A DNA stretch of 64,000 bases from Tenebrio molitor (GCF_963966145.1 NC_091054.1:744001-808000); one strand, 5' to 3'. Shown: positions 22,426 through 34,684, counted from the first letter of the stretch. Notes: generated by a model not told the origin, from the sequence alone. A program made the numbers and translations.

Positions 22426-23130
22426 TTTCCTGTAGAATCTCCAACTCATGCTTTTATTGCTGCGATTCGTGCTTATTTCCATCACAAAAGCATTTCGGAA
22501 ATCATTCATCCAATCGAGAGGTTATATGCAGTTGACAATATGTATAATCAAATTTTATAATAAGAAAGTTCTATTATAAACTGTTTTGTGTATTATTGTT
22601 GTTATTGTGTATTATTGACTAATAAAATAAGTAACGTAACCAAAACCTAAAAAACATCTTTATTATCCACACTGAGTTAACTGACGATTGTCACATAACT
22701 TCTTTAAGATCTTTAGTGTTAACTATGTTTATAGCACTGATTTACCATTAACAGCTGAAGAAGTTAATGACTGTTTATTGTGGCTCTCATAAATTTACTT
22801 TAAACTGAAATTGCTGTATTAAGATATAAATTCTAGCCTCCTAGTTAAAGACATTTATTTACATTGAGTTTCTCTGGGGAACAACGTCGTTCAAACATCG
22901 AACTCGGGTATTACAAATCTAACGAGCTTAGATAATATTATTTGTAATAAACCTGTACGATTCTTCAGCAAAAATAATAAAAATGTAACTAGATTTGAAG
23001 ATAACGAATGTCATAACTTGATATTTCGCAACAAGTTTAGAAAGATGATCTCGTGTGGTTGTTAAGTACTCGTTGCGTTCGTAAAGTTACTTTTTCTCTC
23101 CTTTCTTTCCAAAAGAAATCAAAGGGTACT
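22426..23130. other. Unassigned AT-rich sequence
   Basis: Nothing recognised; it may include eroded parts of the retroelement that follows. Confidence 0.45.
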
Positions 23131-23265
23131 TACTGTGGTGTCCCGCAAAGCTCTATTTTAGAAACAATCCTATATCTAATTTATTTCAGTAACATCTCAA
23201 ACTTCATTGTTTGACACAAATCGATTATTGTTACAAAATAAAAAAGCACACTGCTAATATGTGAT
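23131..23265 (+). pseudogene. Reverse transcriptase fragment (GVPQ block)
   Basis: Reads CGVPQSSILETILYLIYF, the block 4 region of non-LTR reverse transcriptases (usual form GVPQGSILGPxLFLIYINDL). Conserved Gly residues are substituted and a stop follows soon after. The FADD block that should follow is not found within the expected distance. Confidence 0.65.
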
Positions 23266-23689
23266 GTTATCGGGAGTATTTGTTAAGTTCGTGTTCAATC
23301 AAATATTAAATTAAATTATAAGTGCTTTAAGATTAATTTCTAATTTAAATTTGTTATCAAGCCTGTAAGATTTATTTTAATAAATTGGATAAGTATTTTC
23401 ACTTTATTTTATTGCTATAAATTATTACTGCAATCTATCTTGCAGTATACATACTCTGGTATCTTGTATTTAAAATCAAATTCTCTTCATCTGAAATTTT
23501 CCCGTTTGAAATCAAACAAATTTGTACTTGCCGTGTGAGATCGCGCATTCTTCTGAGCCCTCTTTCTCTTAAAAACCCCCATTGGAAACGCACCCGCAGC
23601 TGATTCAAACATTAAAGTAAAACTTTCGTCGATAACTTAAAACAATTACCTTCCATTATCGATGTAATCGTCCCAGTATATTGTTTTCG

Positions 23690-23965
23690 CATCATAGCGG
23701 GTCCATTATCGAACCCGGCAACGGCAACGTGGTGGCAGACGGTGTGCAAGTTGGTGGCTCGTATCGCCAGTGTGATCGAGTCCTCCGGTAATAGCCATCT
23801 ATTGTTTTCGTGTAGGAGGATGCAAGAAGCTGATGCTATAAAATTAGCCGCGCATATCGCGGCTCGTATCGGAACTACCCACAAGCAGATTAATCGCGGG
23901 AACCACCCCCTCCATTGTTGGACGGACGTGGAGAGATCCCAGTTTAAATAAATAAATTTATTATC
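23690..23965. promoter_or_regulatory. Candidate conserved non-coding island
   Basis: A GC-richer patch open on both strands (127 codons on minus, 69 on plus). Neither reading has a domain pattern, so low stop density due to composition is the simpler explanation. Confidence 0.2.
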
Positions 23966-24204
23966 GTCTGGAGTCGATCCAAAAACGTGATACAATCGAT
24001 TGTAGACAGAACGGAAAACACGAACGGAGTCGTTGCTTGATCGATACGAATTCCAAACGTCAGCAACTGTCAGTTGTCATATCTGTCATTAACAATTCTA
24101 TTTTACACTTGGATAACAAAAATTTAGATTTTTATGGTTTGAAAATCATATTTACTTATTTTTATAAAAACCAGATGGACTCTGTTATGAGACTTGAGGG
24201 ACTT

Positions 24205-24448
24205 TTCGCCCATATAACCCCGGTCCGACCATCGGTAGAGACCGCCGGCGGAATACTGTCAAAATCGAGTGCCTTCAGAGGATGTGGTCACTGTAGCAGT
24301 ATTCGCTTCCTGTGTATGAGTCCACAGGATTAGATGAGGAAAACCTTTGAAAAAAAGCTCTTCCAACTACAGTCCGGCCCGGGATTCGAACCCCGGACCT
24401 CCCGAATTTGAACCAGTTACGCCTCTCACGCGGCCACGGCGTCCTCAT
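24205..24448 (-). repeat. tRNA-derived SINE (family 3)
   Basis: Read on minus from 24448: ATGAGGACGCCGTGGCCGCG (A-box region), then about 30 bp later a canonical B box GGTTCGAATCC, then a body with a T-run and CTCATCTAATCCTGTGGACTC. Its head differs from family 1 (different A-box region and body), so it is a separate SINE family. The left limit is approximate. Confidence 0.6.
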
Positions 24449-24779
24449 ACAATTCGCTCAGCTCCTAGAATTTAACATGAAGGAATTTGTTTGTGGCCAC
24501 CTAGGAGAAGTTCCGAGGACCTCCAGAGGAGTGCTGAGTCACAGTTTGAGGAGTACCGGTGTAAATGACAGAACAAGAGTTATAACCATTTAGTTATGAG
24601 AAAGTCATAAATTGTTTCCAAAGGTTAATGTGAACATAATGAAAACATTATTAGTTTTATTACTAATCAACTAATACTAAAACAGGAAGTTAAAAGTACG
24701 ATCATGGATAAGTAGAAAAAAATGACATGGACTGTGGGAAGAATCTCGAAAAAATTTCTTTCGTGGATGAATTATCGCT

Positions 24780-25265
24780 TGTTAAAGAAATAGACTAAAT
24801 CGCGGGGGCCCCAGCTCGGCGCCCTGCACCAGTCCGTGTTTTCGACTCGGAAGACATTCTTGTCGATCTGGTCGCGTTGTTTAATGCGCCATTTAAACGC
24901 AATAATAGCACCTCTAACAAGCACGGCCGGGTACGTCGTGGAAAATGCAAACAATGCGAATTACAATCGCATTTACGGTAAAGAGGAACGCATTATCTGC
25001 ACGTGCTCCGATGGAAATTATTGGACGATCGCCGGCGATTTGGTTCAGCGCGGAATGCGCACCGATTCACAGATAATGCTGCAAATATGCAAACGAATTA
25101 TCTCTTAACCTGCGCAGATTAGAGCGTTTTTATTGGCGAGCCGACGATTTATGGGGCTGCGGGATTTTTTAAGCACGAAGCTTGGTTCTTCGTTAGTCGC
25201 TGCCGCTCTAGTTTGCGACAAATCGGGACGGACTGGTATTGGCGGATTTCCATCTCGCTGCTCGA
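24780..25265. promoter_or_regulatory. Candidate conserved non-coding island
   Basis: Complex GC-richer sequence with repeated TTTAAACGCAATAATAG-like and CGCATTTACGG-like words and several CAATTA/TAATTA cores. Frames open on both strands lack domains. Confidence 0.2.
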
Positions 25266-25434
25266 CTAGGACTTCTTATCTTGTGACGTGAAGGTCTAAA
25301 ATATTTTTACACATGTGAAGGTAAATCCGACAAGTAAAACTGGCACTGGGCAAAATTTTCAATCTGATTGAACAGTGCATCAATCATGATATAAAGAACT
25401 TGAATTACATCTGTCAAACAGCTGAAACGTACAG

Positions 25435-25490
25435 CAAAAAAAGAAAGAAAGAAGGAAAGGAAGAAAGAAAGAAGAAGTGCGGAAGAGAAC
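25435..25490 (+). repeat. Purine-rich simple repeat
   Basis: A GAAA/GAAG-rich tract of about 55 bp, a degenerate microsatellite. Confidence 0.7.
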
Positions 25491-25884
25491 GATTTGCGAT
25501 TTTGAAATATACATTTTCTTACATTGTAGCGCAACTGCACAATATTAAAGACAAATTCACGTGTTTACTTGGTTGCCTAGAGACGAGGGGCTTTAGGACA
25601 ATATGTTTTAAAGTAAAAAACCCCAAACTGCATTAAATTTTATTTATTGAAAAACTATAAAAAGAGTCGTATTAAACTAAATTGTAACTTTTCATCAAAG
25701 TAAAAATAGTTTGCTCTTAGAAAACATTTTTCTGGTATTACCTCATTGATGCAGAATACTATTTATTGAAAAAAACGTAGCATCAAGTTGCATTGACTTC
25801 ATTAATATCAGTGCACACAGTGTACGTTTACAATTATTTTCTTCTCACAGTTTATTAATTTATTAATTTTCTAAGGTGCTGTTT

Positions 25885-26300
25885 ACGTAACCGTGCACGT
25901 CGAACGTGTGGTGTTCCTCAAGTGTCTACATTTGCTCCTGTGCTGTGCACATAAATGACTTTTCTTTTCATTTAAGAGGAGTTAAGTTCTCTTTGTGCAG
26001 ACGATACTACTGTTAGTAATCAGAGAGCAACCATTGATATTGTTAACGATTCAACCAATTGGTCTTAATGTTAAGCTGAACTGCTGAAGAACGGTTCACA
26101 TCAAACAATTAGAGTGTGAGTAACGATAAAACCGCATCAGGGATATTCTAGTTAAAAAGTATCTAATGATCACCTCATAAACTCTTCTAATTACATTTAT
26201 AGGTAATGAATTATATTGGAAGAAACACACTGAGTACGCGGCTGACAAAATTTTCTTGTGTGTAAATATTCTCCCCAAAAATTATTTACGAAGAGCATCT
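25885..26300 (+). pseudogene. Reverse transcriptase fragment (GVPQ to thumb)
   Basis: RT landmarks in order: TCGVPQVSTFAPVL near 25903-25946, the catalytic block CADDTTV near 25994-26014 with both aspartates kept, and YWKKHTEYAADKIF near 26215-26260, which fits the thumb region of jockey-like elements. Stops interrupt the reading between these blocks. It is a different copy from the one at 11290, since the residues around each motif differ. Confidence 0.75.
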
Positions 26301-26360
26301 CTTTTTCTCATTTTTTTTTTTGAATTCTTAACTTGCTAAATAATTTAAATTTCTCCTCAA

Positions 26361-26805
26361 ACGCACCACGGATTACAGATCACGATCAGCTGTCTAAATC
26401 TAACCTCACTTTTTGCGCTGTGTGTGTTTTTACTCTGCAGACTGACGAGTGGTGCGTTCACAATCGACTCTTCAACGCCAACTTAAATGAATACCCGATA
26501 TATTAATATTGAGAACAACAAATTTGTACTAATTTGCTGTAAATGTCAAGAGATGGCGCTCGAAGTTGAAAGCTACCACAGGTACAGCGACACTTTGCGT
26601 ACAAGTAGTGGAGGCATCTAGAGCTTGATTTGTCTTCAGTAGGGTCATAACTGATCCATTGTAGATTGTAGCGAATGACGATTTTTGGATATGATCATGT
26701 GATTAATATCCGCTTGTCTACTGCCGAATCGCAACGGCAGCAGATAAATAACTGACGCTACAACTTGACTGAAGATCACATTTTTGACAAATTAAAAAAT
26801 AATCA
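26361..26805 (+). repeat. Dispersed repeat D, copy 1
   Basis: Positions 26538-26805 match the reverse complement of 56862-57130 over most of their length (words such as CTACAACTTGACTGAAGATC and TGATCATGTGATTAATATCC). Matching continues to 26361-26380 (ACGCACCACGGATTACAG). GTGGTGCGTTC at about 26452 inverts ACGCACCAC at 26361, so the left part has its own inverted structure. Confidence 0.75.
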
Positions 26806-27880
26806 TTTTCATTAGTCATTTCTCTGTGTCTTAAACTTGTCTTTGTCTTTAGTAATTTTACATTTGACTGTGGACATTTCAACTTTCAACTCCTAGGATT
26901 TGAAGTGTTTCAAGTCCGGTTACCAAAAAAGCGCTACTTCAACCGTTTCTATAGAGATACACAAAGGCGCAATTTTCGACTGCTTTATTATGTAGTTTCA
27001 CAAGAAACTTATTTATTTTCAGTCATTTGTATCACTTTTTAAGTATGCCTTTAAACTGGTTCAACTTAATAAAATGTGGTAAAATTCTTTGGTGTTCTTA
27101 ATAGAAGGTTTTAAATGAGATCTCATTAGTCCTGTGGACGCCATAATCTAACAAATCCAGACAGAAACTAGAAACTATTAAATTAAGACCCAAGAAAATT
27201 ATATTAGTTTTAAAGTATTCAGTTTTGGACAGTCAATTAAGGTATTTAAAATTTTATAGCCTTATTTAATAACAGCTATTTTGTATCTGGTGTCAAAAGC
27301 CCTGTCACTTTCTGTTGGGTAACGATTATCGAAATGAAGAACCCAATGGTCAAAGTTTATTTTTGAGTAACTGTCTTTAAAAACATTTTATTAGCGTAGC
27401 CAGACTATCAATGATGGGTTAATACCGTTTTAAAATGGATATAAAATCTTTGGATTAGCGTTTGATGCACTAGAAGCTTTTAAAACTCTATTTACTAGAC
27501 AATTTGTATCTAAATTGCATCTTAAGCAACTGCCACAATCGTCTCAAAACTTTCCTGAAATCAATTCGTTAGCATAAGAATGGTCCATCGATTGCAACAC
27601 CGCAACGTGTATGTCAAAATGTTTAAGATAAACAATTGAAAGTAATAAATGAGAAGATGTGGCAAAATAAAATTGCAAAAATGTCGGATAACTTGTAAAA
27701 GGACTTAAGAATGTCATTGCACCATACCTTCAAGATTATTTGTCTTGCACTAATCCAAAACTCGCGGAAGCACTCCCTAGTGCATCACGCTGTATATTTT
27801 CTCGAACCACACTGTTGAATAATTGCAGACGTCTCGCATGTTTCACTTTTGTTTAATTCATAAACACAACGCACTCACGG
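26806..27880. other. AT-rich spacer
   Basis: Nothing recognised. Confidence 0.5.
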
Positions 27881-28200
27881 CGTATTTCCGATAATACTAA
27901 GCAACGAACCCAATTACGGCGGAAAATGAACGCAATAAATATTAATATAATTTAGATTAATTATGCCAATCAATGGAACCTTCACATTATCTGTCGAGAA
28001 AATCCGACGCAAATCATTGCCGTTTATACGTTTTTATTGGAATTATTTCGAATTCCATTTGTTGTAAACAAAGCAGTTTCTGCAACCGGCGTCTTGCATT
28101 TATCAATTAATAATCATGCGACATTGCGCCACGGTTGATTAATGGCTCGCGTTGGGAAATTACCAGTGCTTTTTCATAATTACTGTTGATCAAGTTAATA
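27880..28200. promoter_or_regulatory. Candidate conserved non-coding island
   Basis: Contains ATTAATGGC, CAATTAATAATCATG, AATCATTGCCGTTTATACG and TTTTTATTGG: clustered homeodomain-type sites in complex sequence. No coding frame. Confidence 0.25.
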
Positions 28201-28369
28201 CAGAACTGCCATTTAATTTGGTTTAAATTTTTAATTTTTCTTGGGGGACGTTTTCTGCCCTTGATGGTCTGTTCTTGTATTCAGCGTGCTATTACTCGAT
28301 TTACACGAATCAAGCACCGGTAACAATAACAACAATAGTTATTTTCATATGAGTAGGGCTGTTGGATTA

Positions 28370-28447
28370 ATTTTCAGGCATGAGGCCGAAATTTGAAGCA
28401 CGAGGCGTCAGCCGAGTGACGCAAACAGGCCAAATACCTGAAAAGTG
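28370..28447. repeat. Short imperfect palindrome P3 (about 78 bp)
   Basis: Arms TTTTCAGGCATGAGGCC and GGCCAAATACCTGAAAA are inverted with a few mismatches, enclosing GCGTCAGCCGAGTGACGC, itself a perfect six-base-pair hairpin with loop GCCGAG. Confidence 0.75.
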
Positions 28448-28449
28448 AC

Positions 28450-29799
28450 AAGGCACGAATATTGAATAACGCTTTTCGTGTTCGTTTGGGCAAAGTCTTA
28501 AGAAATATAGGTACTTGTAAAAAATATTTTATTATTAAATCTGATGCAATTTAATCTAGTGTTACAGAGAAAATTTGTGGTTAAGTATGTAGCAATAAAT
28601 AATAATTGGAAATTAAAATATGCAATATTATATACATATACTTAAAGCCCCAACAGAAATTTATAAAATCCAAAATATATAATTTTTCAAAATAATTTTT
28701 AGTAGAATATGTTTTTTTTTAATATTTGTATTATTCTTAGTGGTTCAACGTTTCTTCCTTATTTTGTCCACTTCATGGTTTCGCCGCGAGCGCCATCAAC
28801 TTGAAATAAGTCAATTTCTTGATCCATTTTTTGTACAACTGAGATTAGAATCTGAATGTCATTTTCTCAATTATTGTAAGAAAAATCTCCGTCAATAAAT
28901 TACTCCAAACAAACACTTGTTGGAACGTTTCGGCCTCGGCATCGCCTCCCCAACACCTGCACCCAGTACCGACCAATGGACGACACGAAATAAATTAGAA
29001 ACATACATCATAAATCAAGGTGAGCTGATTGGGCACAGACCATTTAGAGCAAACCAAGCAGTGACAGTAGCCCAAATTAACAATCTATTTGCATATGGCG
29101 CGTTAATTTACGAGCGGTGAGTAATTGCGGGAAATGGGTCCCCGGGGGCGCCACCGGTGCCCACACCGAATGCGAACAGGATCACCTGGTTGGGTCAACA
29201 ATGGCTTGTCCGCGACGTTTGTTTCGCCGATGAGGACGGCATTCTTCGTTGTTGTAAAAGGTCTAGTAGGCCAGTAACGAGGTTTGAAAACAATCGACTG
29301 CCGGAATGAGCAACAAACAAAAGAACGGGGGAGACAGACAACGGACCCTAATGACCAGTTGGAGCGAACAATGGAAGCGCGCGTGAGTCCTCTGCCTTTC
29401 TCCTGTCATTTCCAGCACTCTCCGGGGGCTTCCTGATCGAGATCGGAGGAGAAAAAAGAGAGCAGTTTTAGGTTGACCCCAGATTATGATCTTTTTGTTT
29501 TGACAATGTTTTGGGAGAAACACTGCTTGGAACTGATTGTTCAATTAATTTCTATCTTTTTGAAACGAAAACCTCAACCTCTCTTAGTTCCTTCTGATTA
29601 AGATTCCAGTAAAATAGTCAGTGCAAGAAACGAGCTTTGAAACAAACCAGATAAGAAGCACGTTGTTGTAAAATCTTTTTTAAATTACCAAAGAAATTCT
29701 GCAAAATCTGAAGCAGCAAAACACTTCTGTGTTTGACATTGCTTTGCCTTAGTAGAAGCAAAAGGACAAGAGAAAAACAACTACATTGTTAATTATATC
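28450..29799. other. Unassigned sequence
   Basis: AT-rich to about 28880, then a GC-richer patch (28900-29545) with frames open on both strands (67 codons plus, 93 codons minus) but no domain. May be regulatory; no firm call. Confidence 0.4.
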
Positions 29800-30118
29800 G
29801 CGCGTTCAAATGAAATCCTGGGCTGGGAAGGCGTTGGAAACCGTCAATTGTTGTGCTTTTTTAAAGCGTAGATTAATTGGAGCATGTTGACAGCTAACCT
29901 AAAATTTAGAGCCAAAAAAATGTTTCTTTTTTCTTTCTTTGCAAAGTTTTACATTAAAATGGAATAACATAACGATTTTTATTCTCAAAGCAGATATCTA
30001 AGGGCACCCTTCGCTGAAAACAAACATGTTCAATTATGTCCAGATTAACATAAACAAATGTCATTTGTGTTAAACGGCGGGAAATTCAAACTTTACACTG
30101 TTCTAAACGCTTTATTTT
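29800..30118 (+). mobile_element. MITE family C, copy 3 (right end missing)
   Basis: Left end GCGCGTTCAAATGAAATCC is intact, and the sequence follows the family through GGCGGGAAATTCAAACTTT, then breaks off after a CTAAACGCTTTA block. The right inverted repeat is absent. Confidence 0.8.
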
Positions 30119-31000
30119 TTAATCAATTTCTTTTCTTTCTGTTTTATTTCCTTAACGAAAGAATTTTATAAATGTCATTGGTTATTGGATAAAACGACCG
30201 AAACGCTTTGGTCAAGCACGTACATCATTGTTGAAAGTAATAATCCGAAGAAGAAGAAAACTGTAGCAAAACCTTCTAAAGTATGATTTCCGTAGCGGCA
30301 TCGATTTTTTAAAATGTTGTTTTTTATTCGTCACCATTTTAACCCACTGAGACTGTTTCGCTTCTTTTTGCTGCCAGTGTAGATAAAGGCGACCATTCAT
30401 CTTCTGCAGAAACGTTCCAGCATTTGGCTTTTTTCCCCAGAAAGTCTGTTTAATGAAATTAGATTCGCAAGCGGCGCATTCGCAACGGTTAGATAAACAC
30501 ATAGAAGAATAAGTCAATGATTTGTAGCGTTGTCGTGTTGTTCTTTTTGGTCGGCCGTCCTGCCCCGTGGGTTCCCGCACTTTGCAGTCTACGATGTAAT
30601 GGGTGCTTTACATTTATCTCGACCATCTCTGATCCCTATCTCGCCCACACTGCTAACCATTGTGCGGTCGTATCAAGAGCTGCCTCAGTGCCAGCCTTTT
30701 TATAAATCCCTCTTACTACCAGCGCAGGTGTTCCGATGCAACACTTCTCGCCAAGAACTAATTACAATATCGCCCATCGGGAACCATTCCGTCTAATTAT
30801 GATAAAAGTTCCATTTGTTAAAGTCGCGCCGATCCAAAGACCAAGCGAGATGAAGGTGAAGTCGTGCTCTGCTAGATCTTCACAAAAGAAATCGCTTAAA
30901 AGTGCCAACAAATGCTGAGCTTTCAGTTATTTGCTGCAAGTTATTTTTATTGTTTTAGTAAAGTTACCAATCTGATAAAATTAAAAAAAAATGGAAGCAA
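30119..31000. other. Unassigned sequence with GC-richer patch
   Basis: A 122-codon minus frame (30580-30212) overlaps two plus frames. It has scattered Cys and basic residues but no recognised zinc-binding pattern. No gene called. Confidence 0.4.
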
Positions 31001-32604
31001 AGATTATTTAAATTATGTATGTATTTGAAAAAAAAAAATTAAAAAGAAAGTAAATCAGGCGTGTAAAAATAATTTTAATTTCCGTTAAGGGAAATGTCAA
31101 AATTGACAAAAAAATTATCCATTTTTCATTAAACGATGCTACATACTTCCAATTCAGAAAGGACAGACCAGATTTAAGAGATCCGGCAAAAAAGAAAAAT
31201 TACAAAAAAAAAAAGATATTTTGAATAATTCAAATACATTTTTGTTGCTATTTTCGGATGCAGAAAATTGTGAATGGCAAGAAAGGATAAAAAAATACAA
31301 ATCTTTAAATAAATAATGTTTAAAATATTTTATTTAAATAAAACCTGAATATTCAAAATTTAACAAAACTGAAATTAATTTTTTTCAGTGTTTTTCCTTA
31401 CCTAATGGACTAATCTCCCCCTTCGTACTTTCTCTCCTTTATCGTGTTTAAAAACGTATTTCTCAAATTTAATTAAAAAATAAATTTAAATATGTAATTA
31501 AAAACAAATTTTAACCTTAGTAAATATTCTACAAAAAAAACCTCAACTTGAAATATAATTCTAAACACAGTAAATGGGTCATTATTAACTTTTCACTGTA
31601 ATAGATTAAAAAAAATGAGTCGATTTTTAAAAAAATTAATTTTATTTAAATAAAATTGGATTATTTAAATTTATCAAAACGTTTGAGTGTTATTTTAGTT
31701 TTTAAATTCTTAATTTTCATTATTAATTTAAAACTTTGAAAAAAAATTTGCATTGAAGAATCTCAATGGCGAACATAACTTCAAATTTGTAGAACAGACA
31801 AATCGTTTCATTTTTCACGGAAAATATTTTCGGTTCAAATCTAATGGAACAAAGTCTTAAAGCATCAATCTGACATTTCTCTACATTTTCCACTATTTTT
31901 TAATGCATCACTCCACATTACCTGGATTTTATTCGATTTTTAAACTTTCAAATTTTAATTATTTTAATTAGTCGGAATCGTCGCCGGCCATTTTCTGGAA
32001 TCAGCTGGCAACGATGCGTAAGTTTGGCAAGGTCGAATTCACAGAGAAGATGCGACAATTATTTACATTCCGACGATTTTTTGTCGGGTTCACTTACGTC
32101 ATTTTTCTCTTCGCTATTTTTGTTTTGCAATTGTTCCTTTCTTAAATCCATTTCTTCAAACACTTTCACCTTTTTGCAATCTGACGTCAACAGCTCATCA
32201 CTCGCAAGTCGCAATGGCGCAGTATTGCCAGATTTATTTCGCACAAATAACAACCGTAGTCAAATCAGTTACAATTTTTTTATTTTCGATTACTGAAATA
32301 TTTAAAAATTCAGTCTTGGATTATACTGTGGCATAGCTAAATGAAAACAAGTATTTTATATGCCCACGCGATATGCGTTCAGACAACGTTTATTTTGTAA
32401 CTTAAAAATATAGATGTATTTTGACTAATCAGGTGCTAGATGGTAGAAACACTTTTGCAGCAAGAAAAAATAATATTTTATTTGGATAAAACATAACTTA
32501 GAAGACAGATTCTTAAAACACTTTTTTAAGACACTTATTCTTACACAGTTTGTAAATTCAACGATAGAGGCGACACTGTCGGTCTTGAAAATACGAGGTT
32601 ATAA
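31001..32604. other. Very AT-rich stretch
   Basis: Long A and T runs with no structure recognised. A small GC-richer patch lies at 31970-32250. Confidence 0.6.
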
Positions 32605-32606
32605 TA

Positions 32607-33612
32607 CAGCGTGATCAACAAGGACTGAAGCTGTTGGCAGCAAATGACAGCAAAATATTCCCAAAGTATGAAAATTTTTTGGGCGTCAGTGTTGGCACCC
32701 GCTGCAAGTTGTGAATGTCAAAAAATTTAGGTTATGTTACGGGTTGGTAGTTTTAAAACACGATAAGTACAAAACGATCAAAAACAGTATAAAAAGCAAT
32801 TAGCCATATCTACTTAATTAAATGGCCTACTGTTTCGATATTCATAAAAGCGACAGGCCGTGCCCGCATGCCCCTCCTGAGAAACAGAAACATATTTTAT
32901 GCGTTATTATTTTCGAGCTGAAAGTCTGCGGGATGCAAGGATTGGATCTGGGAAAATTTGTAAGGGTGGAACTTCAATTTCTTCTTTAAAATGATTAGGC
33001 AACGTCCATATGACAAGCCTGTAAAGTAAGGAAAGGGATTTTTAATGGTAAGAATTATTAGGCCCTGCATTAAACGTGCCCAACAAAGAACATTGGATGC
33101 GTGTGTTTTAAATAAGAATCACACCCTTTTGGAGTGAAAGTTTTCGCATTGAGTTTCGAGGGCTTTGTTCCATTCTACCTCGAACGTTCTCCACTGCATC
33201 TTCTGTGAGTGTAGATGTTCTACTTGTAGGTTTTGCCTTTTTCACATCACCTGTTTGCTGGTAACGTTGCACCAATCTCGTGCAATGCTGCCTAAACGCA
33301 ACTAAGATAACAACTGGCTCGGGGAACATTTGTTGAAATTGGTGAAATGCATCGTCCGTGGTCCGTGGAATACTGCCAACCGTTAGCAGCATCAAAATTT
33401 CCAGTCCGAAAGTACGCCATACCAATAAAAATGTCTTGCTCTAGTGTAAAAACCATTTTAATTAATAAATTGATACAAAAATGACACTTGATTTTGAAGT
33501 TTGAATTTGCCCGTCAAAATTGACAACTGAAAATGTAATGCTACCAACTTCACTGAAATTTTTATCATTTTGTCATTGTTGCCAACAGCTTCAGTCCTTG
33601 TTGATCACTCTG
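32607..33612. mobile_element. Mariner-like element, 1,006 bp, TA target site
   Basis: The left end, TA then CAGCGTGATCAACAAGGACT, and the right end (inverted: CAGAGTGATCAACAAGGACT, then TA outside) match over about 40-50 bp with few mismatches. The outline is therefore a complete insertion with terminal inverted repeats and a TA duplication, typical of the Tc1/mariner superfamily. The internal coding region covers only the DNA-binding part of a transposase (see 33108-33425), so the element is internally deleted and non-autonomous. Confidence 0.85.
33108..33425 (-). pseudogene. Mariner-like transposase, N-terminal DNA-binding part
   Basis: The frame has a helix-turn-helix-like segment ending LVQRYQQTGDVKKAKPTSR, then a TLTEDAVENVRGRMEQSPR block and an RKLSLQ segment. 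This order (HTH, a short Gly/Lys/Pro linker, a second helical domain with SPR..RKL) is characteristic of the N-terminal region of insect mariner-like transposases, which binds the terminal repeats. The DDD catalytic domain should follow but does not: the frame ends at 33108. The Met at 33425 is only a possible start, because a GVSIPRTTDDAF-like lead resembles degenerate sequence. Probably non-functional, though a bare DNA-binding domain is intact over about 100 codons. Confidence 0.7.
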
Positions 33613-34010
33613 TAGAAGTTGTAAATCACAATTTAATTTTAAAAAGTGTTTAAAACAAAAAAATCTCAGAAAATAGGACTTACACGGTTTTTAATGAAAG
33701 CCAATGATATAAGAAGTAGAGTTATATTTGTAAGACAAAAATGGCTTGATGAAAACCAATGAACAAAATATGAAATATGAAGGTTGATACTTCAAACAAT
33801 AATAACAGAACTCTGTTATTATCATGCATATAAATTTTATTTGGTGTGTTTATTTTTAATTTTATAAATCTCTAAATACCACATTATAAATCAAAGCGAT
33901 TGTGCCGGTGAGGGGAGTTAATTAAAGATTCCAGTAGTTTTAATAGCTTAAGTAGCAACTTCCATGGATTATAAAAAATACTATTTTAAAAATTTTAATC
34001 CAAACTGTTG

Positions 34011-34160
34011 GTAATAAATACTTTGGAAGTAATTTCCTGTTTGGTCGGCAGTATCAGATCTGTGTTTATGTCTTTTAACAAATAAAACAAGTTATAAAAA
34101 TTTGTTAGGAGAACCAGGATAATATCTTTAGTATTATAATAAAAGCGATAGAAATATTTC
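34011..34160 (+). repeat. Diverged direct repeat, copy 1
   Basis: Shares the word order AATAAATACTT, GAAGTAATTTCCTG, CAGATCT, GTCTTT, AAAAATTTGTT and GATAA with 34685-34835. This copy is more AT-rich. Confidence 0.55.
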
Positions 34161-34684
34161 AGATTTACTCGTAAAAGCCTATTTACTGTGAGAAATCAGA
34201 AACACTTATAAAAATATATGAATATTTTGTGTGTTACCATAAGGTTTGTAGAAGCAACAAAAATAAAAATAATAAAAAAGAATATAAAAAACATTCTTTG
34301 AAACATCGCTGAAAGTGTTCTTTTTAACATTTTACTATTGTCTATTTAACGTTAATTTTGTTTAAAATGAATTAACCTTACAATGGAATTTCCCGTAGTT
34401 TCTGCTGCATAGTAAAAAACACCGCGTGCGGGAAATAGTTGTTTCCGCACTCCGACGACAACCGGGAAATGCCGATTTATAGGCTGAGTTCAAAAATATT
34501 TTTTTGAGACCATGAAAATGAAAACACCACAAATCTCTTATTTAGTGTTAATTATCTCGGTCTTCCACAAGACATTATTTTCAACACTGTTCACGAACAA
34601 ACTGGACCAATTACAGAATTTTTCGGACGGACAGTTTACGATTTGAAGAGATTTTTTCTTGTCGTTAACGTCTTAAATCTGGAC

